Below, one piece after another: positions 1 to 5,663 of a DNA stretch of 5,665 nucleotides. The notes under the pieces are model-generated. The model did no database searches. It had not been told where the DNA came from and saw nothing but the letters and a program-made list of their open reading frames with translations. Positions within the stretch are counted from its first letter, which is position 1. Each line of letters starts with the position of its first letter. The stretch covers positions 1-5,665 of the forward strand of contig CALHTV010000067.1 in assembly GCA_938039765.1 (NCBI GenBank). Direction: 5' to 3'. Position numbers and translations under genes: made by a program. The DNA comes from an uncultured Dictyoglomus sp. Lineage in GTDB: Bacteria; Dictyoglomota; Dictyoglomia; Dictyoglomales; Dictyoglomaceae.

Positions 1-1
1 A

Positions 2-850
2 GAGCTTGATAATCTTTACGACATAATTAAAACTGACTATGTGAATTTTGTCAGTTCTAATATGAATGTGGTTTCTAAAAAAGCAGGGGATTTAATGGAT
101 GTTATTCCTTATAAGGAAACTAAGAAATGGTTGAATAATATCGACAAAGAAATATTTAGAATTGATCAGATATGGAAACAAAAGACCAAACATTACTTTT
201 TAAAATGGGTAAGAAATTCAATACTAGTAGCTGGTATTGCTGCTATTATTACAACTCTAATTTGTTCTTTAGCAGCGTATCCTTTCAGTAGGATGAGATT
301 CTGGGGAAGAAGATATGGTATTTTAACCTTACTACTTATTCAAATGTTTCCAAGTGCAGTTTATATGATAGCTATTTATAGTCTTCTGAATATTTTAGGA
401 AGATTTATCCCTTTTTTGGGCCTTGATACCTTATCAGGACTTACTTTTGTTTATTTGGGAAATATTGCTTATAACATGTATCTCATAAAAGGTTATTACG
501 ATACAATTCCAGACTCTCTTGAGGAATCTGCTATGATTGATGGAGCTACTAGATTTCAAACCTTTTATAAAATAGTTTTCCCATTAGCAAGACCTATTCT
601 TACGGTGGTTGTGATTCTCACTTTCATGAACATCTTTAATGATTTTATATTTGCTAGAATTATACTTCAAGACGCTCAAAAATATACATATGCTATTGGA
701 CTTTGGACTTTTTCTTCTGGACCCTATCAAACAGAATGGGGATTATTTACAGCTGCAGCTCTTTTAGGAATGCTTCCTATGACTATTCTTTTCTTATCAT
801 TACAAAGATATATTGTTAGTGGTTTGACAAAAGGCGCAGTTAAAGGATAA
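2..850 (+). CDS. MalG/GanQ-type sugar ABC transporter permease, 5'-truncated by the window edge
   Basis: Inner-membrane subunit of an ABC importer for oligosaccharides, expected to pair with a second permease, a binding protein and an ATPase that lie outside the window. The frame is open from base 2, so the gene starts upstream. The GTG at 41 has no ribosome site and is not a credible start. The visible part begins with about 65 polar, helix-prone residues, then a segment at about 197-290 that matches the second membrane helix of MalG (WVRNSILVAG). Motifs shared with E. coli MalG follow: QMFPS, IPFLGL, IKGYYDTI, the ATPase-coupling EAA loop (EESAMIDGAT at 521-550, then FPLARPI) and the C-terminal GLTKGAVKG. 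About five hydrophobic segments are visible. The galactanase gene starts 26 nt downstream, so galacto-oligosaccharides are the likely cargo, as for GanQ of Bacillus; this specificity is inferred from context. Family is secure, substrate is not. Confidence 0.93.
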   Translation, partial: ELDNLYDIIKTDYVNFVSSNMNVVSKKAGDLMDVIPYKETKKWLNNIDKEIFRIDQIWKQKTKHYFLKWVRNSILVAGIAAIITTLICSLAAYPFSRMRFWGRRYGILTLLLIQMFPSAVYMIAIYSLLNILGRFIPFLGLDTLSGLTFVYLGNIAYNMYLIKGYYDTIPDSLEESAMIDGATRFQTFYKIVFPLARPILTVVVILTFMNIFNDFIFARIILQDAQKYTYAIGLWTFSSGPYQTEWGLFTAAALLGMLPMTILFLSLQRYIVSGLTKGAVKG

Positions 851-861
851 AAACTTTGTTT

Positions 862-870
862 GGAGGTGGT
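862..870 (+). promoter_or_regulatory. Ribosome binding site that fixes the galactanase start
   Basis: GGAGGTGGT lies 26 to 18 nt downstream-side of nothing but the permease stop, and its GGAGG core (862-866) ends 10 nt before the ATG at 877. The frame is also open from a TTG at 856, but that start would put the ribosome site inside the gene and add a Gly-rich stretch before the signal peptide. The ATG at 877 is therefore the start. Confidence 0.85.
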
Positions 871-876
871 GGAGAG

Positions 877-2736
877 ATGAATCATAAATTTAGGACAATT
901 TTACTAATTTTAGTGGGGGTTTTTATGTTTACTATGGGTAACTATGGCAATATTAAATTAATGGTAAACCCAATAGATGGCCTATCAAGAGATTTTATAA
1001 GAGGTGTAGATATTTCAATGTTATATGAGGTAGAGGCAAAAGGGGGAAAATTTTATGATAATGGGATCCAGAAAGATCCAATCCAAATACTGAAAGATCA
1101 TGGAATTAATTGGATAAGAGTAAGAATATGGAATGATCCTTATGATGAGAATGGAAGACCTTATGGTGGGGGTAATTGCGATTATAAAAAAATGACTGAA
1201 TTAGCTAAGAGAGCAAAAGCTCTTGGGATGAAAGTTTTAGTAAATTTTCACTATAGTGATTTTTGGGCTGATCCAGGTAAACAACAAAAACCTAAAGCAT
1301 GGAAGAATCTAAAGGGATCATCTTTAGCAAAGGCTGTCTCAGATTTTACTTATCAAGTAATAAAATATATGAAGGATAATAAGGCTTTACCTGATATGGT
1401 GCAAATTGGAAATGAGGTTAATAATGGATTTTTGTGGCCAGATGGGAAATTAATAGGAGATGATGCAGGAGGATTCAAGAATTTTGTTAAACTTTTTAAT
1501 GCAGGAGCAAGTGCTGTAAGAAGAGTAGATAAAAATATAAAGGTAGCTGTTCATTTAGCAGAGGGGGGAAATAGTGCGTTATTTAGATGGTTTTTTGGAA
1601 ATGTGTTAGGATTAAAAATGGATTTTGATGTAATTGGAGTTTCTTATTATCCTTATTGGCATGGTACTTTAGATGAATTAAGAGAAAATCTTGACAGTTT
1701 AGCTATGTGGTTGAATAAAGAAATAGCAATATTTGAAACAGCTTATGCTTGGACATTGTCGGATGCTGATGGACATCCAAATATTTTTGGGGGTGATATG
1801 TGGAAGATAGGAGGATATAAAGCTACTATCCAAGGACAAGCTACTGCTTTAAGAGATATCATGGAAGTTGTAGCAAATATTCCAAATAATAAAGGACTTG
1901 GGATATTTTACTGGGAGGGCTGTTGGATACCTGTAAGAGGAGCAGGGTGGAAAGAAGGAGAAGGAAATCCATGGGAAAATCAAGCTTTATTTGATTTTAA
2001 TGGCAATGCTTTACCTTCTCTCGATGTTTTTAATTTAATCTACGGAAGCGAGAAGTTTATATTTGCTCCTATCGAGATACTTTCAGAAATAAATATAAAG
2101 ATATCTGCAGGGGAGATTCCCAAATTGCCTGAAAAAGTTAAAGTTTTGTTTAGTGATGATTCTATAAGAAATTTGCCTGTTAAATGGGAAGAAATGGATC
2201 CGAAATTATTATCAATTCCTGGCCGATTTAAGTTAAAAGGGATCATTGGTAATATCCAAAAAGAAGTATATGCTGATGTTACAGTTTCTGGTGAAAAGAA
2301 TTATATACAAAATCCAAGTTTTGAATCTGGTTTTCTCTCTCCTTGGAAAGTTGAGGGTGATGTTACAGCTGTAAAAGTAGTAAAAGCAACACCTCCTCAA
2401 AATGCAAAATCTGGTGAATATGCTCTTAATTATTGGTTAGATAGGCCTTTTAAATTCGAGCTTTATCAAGTGATTAAAGATTTAAATCCTGGGAAATATA
2501 AAGTAAGTTTTTGGATCCATGGTGGAGGAGGAGAGAATCTACTTAGATTTAAAGTTAGTGGTTACGGTGGAGAAGATAAATATATCGATATTGTTAATAC
2601 AGGGTGGTTGAATTGGCAAAATCCTATTATAAGTAATATTGAGGTAAAAACAGGAGAGATAAGGATAAGTATTATAGTTGATGGGAATACTGGAAATTGG
2701 GCTTGGATAGATGATTTTGAGTTAAAAGAGGAGTAA
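877..2736 (+). CDS. ganB: Secreted GH53 endo-beta-1,4-galactanase with Ig-like domain and C-terminal carbohydrate-binding module
   Basis: Hydrolyses internal beta-1,4 links in galactan or type I arabinogalactan outside the cytoplasm. The 619-residue protein starts with a basic n-region and hydrophobic core (residues 1-22) that look like a signal peptide; no clear AxA site or lipobox is seen. The GH53 TIM barrel spans about 38-390, with family motifs FIRGVDIS, WIRVRIW, FHYSDFWADPGKQ (125-137), the acid/base Glu180 in QIGNEVNNGFLWP and the nucleophile Glu287 in AIFETAYAWT. Residues about 400-472 look like a bacterial Ig-like group 4 (Big_4) domain (LPVKWEEMDP, ADVTVSG). Residues about 475-617 form a jelly-roll-like module (NPSFESGFLSPW, WAWIDDFEL) resembling CBM61, a galactan binder known from a Thermotoga GH53 enzyme. 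It is longer than simple one-domain GH53 enzymes such as Bacillus GanB. There is no SLH domain, so it is probably released or held only by its N-terminus. It is likely cotranscribed with the permease and mgsA. Enzyme family is secure; CBM61 versus a related CBM4/9-type module is less so. Confidence 0.95.
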   Translation: MNHKFRTILLILVGVFMFTMGNYGNIKLMVNPIDGLSRDFIRGVDISMLYEVEAKGGKFYDNGIQKDPIQILKDHGINWIRVRIWNDPYDENGRPYGGGNCDYKKMTELAKRAKALGMKVLVNFHYSDFWADPGKQQKPKAWKNLKGSSLAKAVSDFTYQVIKYMKDNKALPDMVQIGNEVNNGFLWPDGKLIGDDAGGFKNFVKLFNAGASAVRRVDKNIKVAVHLAEGGNSALFRWFFGNVLGLKMDFDVIGVSYYPYWHGTLDELRENLDSLAMWLNKEIAIFETAYAWTLSDADGHPNIFGGDMWKIGGYKATIQGQATALRDIMEVVANIPNNKGLGIFYWEGCWIPVRGAGWKEGEGNPWENQALFDFNGNALPSLDVFNLIYGSEKFIFAPIEILSEINIKISAGEIPKLPEKVKVLFSDDSIRNLPVKWEEMDPKLLSIPGRFKLKGIIGNIQKEVYADVTVSGEKNYIQNPSFESGFLSPWKVEGDVTAVKVVKATPPQNAKSGEYALNYWLDRPFKFELYQVIKDLNPGKYKVSFWIHGGGGENLLRFKVSGYGGEDKYIDIVNTGWLNWQNPIISNIEVKTGEIRISIIVDGNTGNWAWIDDFELKEE

Positions 2737-2742
2737 GGAGGT
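2735..2742 (+). promoter_or_regulatory. Ribosome binding site of mgsA
   Basis: AAGGAGGT overlaps the last two bases of the galactanase TAA stop (2734-2736). Its GGAGG core ends 12 nt before the ATG at 2754, slightly long but workable. An in-frame ATG at 2775 aligns closer to the conserved core (MGRQKRIALVAHD) but has only a poor upstream site, so 2754 is preferred. Overlap with the stop codon suggests translational coupling. Confidence 0.75.
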
Positions 2743-2753
2743 TCTATACTATT

Positions 2754-3215
2754 ATGAAGTATAAAGAGATAGTCATGGGAAGACAGAAAAGAATAGCTCT
2801 TGTGGCTCATGATAATAAGAAACAAGAGCTATTAGAATGGGCAAGATTTAATAAGGGTACTTTATTAAATCATATTCTGTATGCTACCGGCACAACAGGA
2901 GAGCTTTTGGAAAGGGAATTGGGTTTGAAAATTATAAAGCTTTATAGTGGTCCTCTTGGAGGAGATCAGCAGATAGGAGCTAAAATTGCTGAAGGGGAAA
3001 TTGATTTTCTTATATTTTTCTGGGACCCTTTAGAACCTCTCCCCCATGATCCTGATATAAAAGCCCTTTTAAGAATTGCAGTAGTATGGAATATTCCTAT
3101 AGCCTCTAATAGAGCAACAGCTGATTTTCTTATTTCTTCGCCTCTTATGAATACAGAATATGTTAGATTAGTGCCTGATTACTCTATATATCTATACAGG
3201 CATATTAAAACTTAA
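2754..3215 (+). CDS. mgsA: Methylglyoxal synthase
   Basis: Cytoplasmic lyase that converts dihydroxyacetone phosphate to methylglyoxal and phosphate, bypassing lower glycolysis; the E. coli enzyme is inhibited by phosphate. The 153-residue protein aligns almost end to end with the 152-residue E. coli enzyme, and key residues keep the same numbers: His19 in VAHD, the phosphate-binding loop YATGTTG (43-49), catalytic Asp71 in GGDQQ, Asp91 in FFWDP, and His98 and Asp101 in PHDPD. There is no signal peptide and no sign of decay. It begins 17 nt after the galactanase stop, so it probably shares that transcript. In this setting it could relieve triose-phosphate build-up, and regenerate phosphate, during rapid galactose use, or feed lactate or 1,2-propanediol formation; that role is inferred. 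No terminator is visible after it. Confidence 0.97.
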   Translation: MKYKEIVMGRQKRIALVAHDNKKQELLEWARFNKGTLLNHILYATGTTGELLERELGLKIIKLYSGPLGGDQQIGAKIAEGEIDFLIFFWDPLEPLPHDPDIKALLRIAVVWNIPIASNRATADFLISSPLMNTEYVRLVPDYSIYLYRHIKT

Positions 3216-3259
3216 CTAAAAATTTTTACTAAAGAACAAAATATAAATATTTATTTATG
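3216..3259 (+). promoter_or_regulatory. A/T-rich block with two palindromes upstream of the -35 (UP-element-like)
   Basis: This 44-nt stretch after the mgsA stop contains only a handful of G or C bases. It holds two perfect 12-nt palindromes, TAAAAATTTTTA (3217-3228) and ATAAATATTTAT (3243-3254); the second ends 5 nt before the -35 box. A-tracts and T-tracts next to a -35 suit an UP element contacted by the RNA polymerase alpha subunit. An operator is possible. In DNA this AT-rich, short palindromes also arise by chance. Confidence 0.4.
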
Positions 3260-3288
3260 TTGACATCTAACTATTTTAGAAGTATAAT
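3260..3288 (+). promoter_or_regulatory. Consensus housekeeping (sigma-70/SigA) promoter for the envelope protein gene
   Basis: TTGACA at 3260-3265 and TATAAT at 3283-3288 are both perfect matches and are separated by the ideal 17 nt. Transcription should start near 3295, leaving a leader of about 147 nt before the ATG at 3443. Perfect boxes plus the A/T-rich upstream block suggest strong constitutive expression, as expected for an abundant envelope protein. Confidence 0.9.
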
Positions 3289-3295
3289 CTTACTT

Positions 3296-3330
3296 GAGGT
3301 TTTTGAAGGGAGGTGGTGAGAGAAACCCTC
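3296..3330 (+). promoter_or_regulatory. 5'-terminal stem-loop of the leader with a Shine-Dalgarno-like loop
   Basis: GAGGTTT (3296-3302) can pair with AAACCCTC (3323-3330) as 7 bp with one bulged C. The start of the stem falls almost at the predicted transcription start. Terminal stems of this kind protect mRNA from 5'-end-dependent decay (the E. coli ompA leader is the known example). The 20-nt loop carries GGGAGGTGGTGAG (3308-3320), which looks like a strong ribosome site but has no well-placed ATG after it. Pairing is inferred by eye. Confidence 0.45.
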
Positions 3331-3341
3331 GATAGATCTGA

Positions 3342-3361
3342 TTTAAGTTTACGGTCTTAAA
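3342..3361 (+). promoter_or_regulatory. Small middle hairpin of the leader
   Basis: TTTAAG (3342-3347) pairs with CTTAAA (3356-3361) around an 8-nt loop TTTACGGT. It is A/T-rich and weak, especially for a thermophile, so it may matter only as part of a larger fold with its two neighbours. Confidence 0.3.
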
Positions 3362-3367
3362 ATTGGA

Positions 3368-3417
3368 TTAGAGAGGAAGCTCTTTCTCCTTAGAAGGAGA
3401 AAGGAAGCTCTCTCTAA
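3368..3417 (+). promoter_or_regulatory. Long leader hairpin just upstream of the ribosome binding site
   Basis: Three perfectly paired blocks stack into 21 bp: TTAGAGAG with CTCTCTAA (3368-3375, 3410-3417), AGCT with AGCT (3378-3381, 3406-3409), and CTTTCTCCT with AGGAGAAAG (3382-3390, 3395-3403), capped by a 4-nt loop TAGA. A two-base GA bulge sits on each arm (3376-3377 and 3404-3405). It is followed by AAAAATAATTA, not a T-run, so it is not an intrinsic terminator for this strand. It ends 14 nt before the Shine-Dalgarno and could stabilise the mRNA, act as an RNase or protein site, or hold the ribosome site open. Confidence 0.7.
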
Positions 3418-3431
3418 AAATAATTATTTAT

Positions 3432-3438
3432 GGGAGGG
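3432..3438 (+). promoter_or_regulatory. Ribosome binding site of the SLH envelope protein
   Basis: GGGAGGG ends 4 nt before the ATG at 3443, with the GGAGG core at 3433-3437 at a 5-nt spacing. This supports the start. GAGGGT (3434-3439) is the exact complement of ACCCTC (3325-3330) in the 5' part of the leader, so the site could be masked by long-range pairing. Confidence 0.85.
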
Positions 3439-3442
3439 TCGT

Positions 3443-5599
3443 ATGAGTAGGAGGATTTTAGGATTAATTTTAATGGTGTTTCTAATTTTTAGTATTTCCT
3501 ACGCTCAAACTACTAGATTCAAAGATGTTCCAGCAAATCACTGGGCAGCTGAAGCAGTTAAATACCTCACAGATTTAGGTATAATTTCTGGAATTAGACC
3601 CGATACTTTTGCTGGTGATACATATGTAACAAGATATCAAGTAGCAGTTTTACTTTACAAGCTTATTCAAGCTTTACAGGCTGGTAAAATTGCTCTTCCC
3701 ACAGCAGATATTAGTGAACTAAAAGAGCTGGTATCTCAGCTCCAAGATGAATTACAACTTATAGGGGCTAATGTTGAAGATTTAATGGCAGCTCTTCAGG
3801 ATTTAGATACGAGGGTTTCTGATTTAGAGACGGCATTGAGTGAGAAAGTAGGAGTAGAAGATGTAGAGGGTATTGTTAGTGAAGCTCTTGCTGATGTAAA
3901 CGCAAGACTTGACGAGTTAGAAGCAAAAATTGAGAGTATTGAAAAAGTGGAGGTAACCCCTGAACAGATAGAGGCTGTTATAGGTGAGAAGGTTGAGGAA
4001 CTTTTGGAGGCAAAAGTTAGTGAGAAGTTTGGTGATTTAGAAAGCAGAGTAACCGATTTAGAGGGGTTTGTGACCGATTTAGATTCAAGGTTAGCAGATG
4101 TGGAAGCAGCACTAGTAGATAAACCATCTCTTGATGAAGTAGAGGCTATGATTGAGGAGAAGTTAGCAGAGGTAGCAGTTCCTGATGTCGAAGAATTGAC
4201 TAGTAGAGTAACCGATTTAGAAGACAGAGTAGGTAGTGTGGAGACAAGACTTGATGATGTAGATTCGGCAATTTCTGATTTGATGGCTTCTATAGATGAT
4301 CTTAATGTTAATTTAGTTGATCTTTCAGAAAAAGTAGAGGAAGTTTTAGCGCTTAAAGAACAGCTTGATGAACTTATTACAAGGATTGAGAGCATTCAAG
4401 GAATAGAAGTTCCAGTAGAATTAGAAGAGATTAAATCCTTTGTAACAGATTTAGATGCTAAGGTTTCTGATCTTTCTGTTGCAGTAGAGGATATCAATAC
4501 AATGGTCTCTGATTTGCAGTCTCAAATTGATGATATTAATGCAAGATTAGATGAAGTTAACACTAATATGGACAATATTAATTCAAGTATTGATGCCTTA
4601 ACAACAAGTATTGATGATCTATATGTATTAAATGATGGAGTATCTGAGAGATTGAATGAAACTATAGATAGGCTATCAGGATTAGAGGATAAAGTAGCAA
4701 ATCTTGAGAAAAAAGTCTCTGAAAAGAATTTCACTATGACATTGCAATTTAGCGCAAAGAAATCTTTTGGGGCATCACCAAAGATTGAGGTAACAGAAGC
4801 TTATGTAAGGCAAGTATCTCTTACTCTCAGTAATCTTGATTTTGGAATATCTAGTTTAAGCTTAGTTTATGATAAGTATGGTTCCTTTGCTCCAGATAAT
4901 TATGGATTAGTTGTTGATCTACCATCTTTCCAAGTAAAGGCTACAGCTAAAATTGCTGGACTCACATTATCAGCTGGCTTCAGTGATAGTGATGTATTTG
5001 CTGCTAAACTTTCAGGTAGCTTCAATGGCTTTAATTACAATGTCTATGGAATGTTCAGTATAAATAATGCTTATAATTTTGGTCCATTAGGATTAGACGT
5101 AAGTTATGAGGTTGCAAAAGGTATAACAGTTTTTGCAGATGGTTATTACAATGATGCTAAATTCGCAGCTCTTGCTGGAGTAACTCTTGATGGGTTATTG
5201 CCTAATACATCCATAACTCTCAAAGGAGTATACAGAAATACCCTGGGAGCATATGCAGAAATAAATACCTCCTTAATGCCTAATTTTGACGCAATCGCAA
5301 TAGTTGATATTCCAGACTTCAATAATATTGATAAGGATAATATCTCTGTAACACTATATGGATCATATAGAGTTAACGAAAGATTTACTCTCTGGGGTTA
5401 TGTAACAAACAACGAGTCTGGTATGTGGTATGGTACAACTCTTGATTCTACTATTCCTTCTGCTCTATATGTTGAGGCAGATTATGTGCCAGTATCTGGC
5501 GTAACCCTTGCTCTATCTGCATATAAATCTGCTTTACCTACCATTACATCTAGTCCATATCCAGATTTAGTAACCTTTACTACAAAGGTTAAGTTCTAA
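3443..5599 (+). CDS. SLH-domain, coiled-coil, beta-barrel outer envelope (tethering porin-like) protein
   Basis: Likely an abundant protein that links the outer envelope layer to the cell wall. The 718 residues read in order: signal peptide (1-21, cleavage expected after SYA, before Gln22); one SLH domain (about 25-80, FKDVPANHWAAEAVKYL and VTRYQVAVLL), which binds cell-wall polymer; a long acidic coiled coil (about 88-428) rich in VTDLE/VSDL-type heptads and cut by prolines at 173, 228, 247 and 324; and about 290 residues of alternating polar and hydrophobic strands (about 430-718) ending in VKF. A terminal Phe after such strands is the usual beta-signal for outer-membrane barrel insertion. 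No cysteines are present. The TRY form of the SLH motif is common in diderm SLH porins. OmpM of Negativicutes and SlpA of Thermus/Deinococcus share the layout; Thermotoga Omp-alpha shares the SLH and coil. It has its own promoter, a structured leader and a terminator, so it is a single-gene unit. Pore activity is inferred. Confidence 0.88.
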   Translation: MSRRILGLILMVFLIFSISYAQTTRFKDVPANHWAAEAVKYLTDLGIISGIRPDTFAGDTYVTRYQVAVLLYKLIQALQAGKIALPTADISELKELVSQLQDELQLIGANVEDLMAALQDLDTRVSDLETALSEKVGVEDVEGIVSEALADVNARLDELEAKIESIEKVEVTPEQIEAVIGEKVEELLEAKVSEKFGDLESRVTDLEGFVTDLDSRLADVEAALVDKPSLDEVEAMIEEKLAEVAVPDVEELTSRVTDLEDRVGSVETRLDDVDSAISDLMASIDDLNVNLVDLSEKVEEVLALKEQLDELITRIESIQGIEVPVELEEIKSFVTDLDAKVSDLSVAVEDINTMVSDLQSQIDDINARLDEVNTNMDNINSSIDALTTSIDDLYVLNDGVSERLNETIDRLSGLEDKVANLEKKVSEKNFTMTLQFSAKKSFGASPKIEVTEAYVRQVSLTLSNLDFGISSLSLVYDKYGSFAPDNYGLVVDLPSFQVKATAKIAGLTLSAGFSDSDVFAAKLSGSFNGFNYNVYGMFSINNAYNFGPLGLDVSYEVAKGITVFADGYYNDAKFAALAGVTLDGLLPNTSITLKGVYRNTLGAYAEINTSLMPNFDAIAIVDIPDFNNIDKDNISVTLYGSYRVNERFTLWGYVTNNESGMWYGTTLDSTIPSALYVEADYVPVSGVTLALSAYKSALPTITSSPYPDLVTFTTKVKF
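4046..4221 (+). repeat. Segmental repeat inside the coiled coil
   Basis: The 17-nt string AGAGTAACCGATTTAGA occurs at 4046-4062 and again at 4205-4221, in the same frame, 159 nt (53 codons) apart. Both copies encode SRVTDLE (residues 201-207 and 254-260). A related variant, GTGACCGATTTAGA, is at 4070-4083. Upstream of each copy is a similar helix (residues 172-188 and 228-243), so the coil appears to have grown by internal duplication. Confidence 0.7.
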
Positions 5600-5613
5600 T
5601 TTAGAGCATATAG

Positions 5614-5663
5614 AAAAAAAGAAGGGGAGAGAAAAATCTCTCCCCTTCTTTTTTTGTTTTTTT
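5614..5663 (+). terminator. Strong intrinsic terminator, possibly bidirectional
   Basis: GAAGGGGAGAGA (5621-5632) pairs perfectly over 12 bp with TCTCTCCCCTTC (5637-5648) around an AAAA loop. Seven T follow (5649-5655), then G and seven more T. Seven A precede the stem (5614-5620), so the reverse strand also has a T-run after the same stem, and it could stop convergent transcription. The A/T runs can also extend the stem to 19 bp. It starts 14 nt after the stop of the envelope protein gene. Confidence 0.95.

Noticed and set aside
41..43. GTG as the start of the permease gene
   Set aside because: No ribosome site precedes it, and the frame stays open to the window edge with sequence of the same character, so the gene starts upstream.
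856..876. TTG start for the galactanase, adding seven residues
   Set aside because: The GGAGG ribosome site would fall inside the coding region, and the signal peptide starts naturally at the ATG at 877.
2040..2825. Two shorter - strand open frames (2040-2246 and 2562-2825)
   Set aside because: Both lie opposite well-supported galactanase and mgsA coding sequence and show no recognisable domain or promoter.
3217..3254. The two A/T palindromes as definite repressor operators
   Set aside because: They contain no G or C, differ from each other, and such palindromes are common by chance in DNA of this composition.
3368..3420. Long hairpin as an intrinsic terminator for mgsA
   Set aside because: It is followed by A-rich sequence rather than a T-run, and it lies downstream of the promoter of the next gene.
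3289..3442. Known riboswitch or T-box leader
   Set aside because: I see no T-box motif, no recognisable conserved riboswitch core and no terminator; the downstream product is not a typical metabolite-controlled gene.
3796..4395. 199-codon open frame on the - strand within the coiled-coil region
   Set aside because: It is a Ser/Thr-rich antisense image of repetitive Asp/Glu/Leu/Val codons, with no family motif, and it lies fully inside a convincing gene.
4522..4734. 70-codon - strand open frame
   Set aside because: It is another Ser-rich antisense image of the coiled-coil region, with no independent support.
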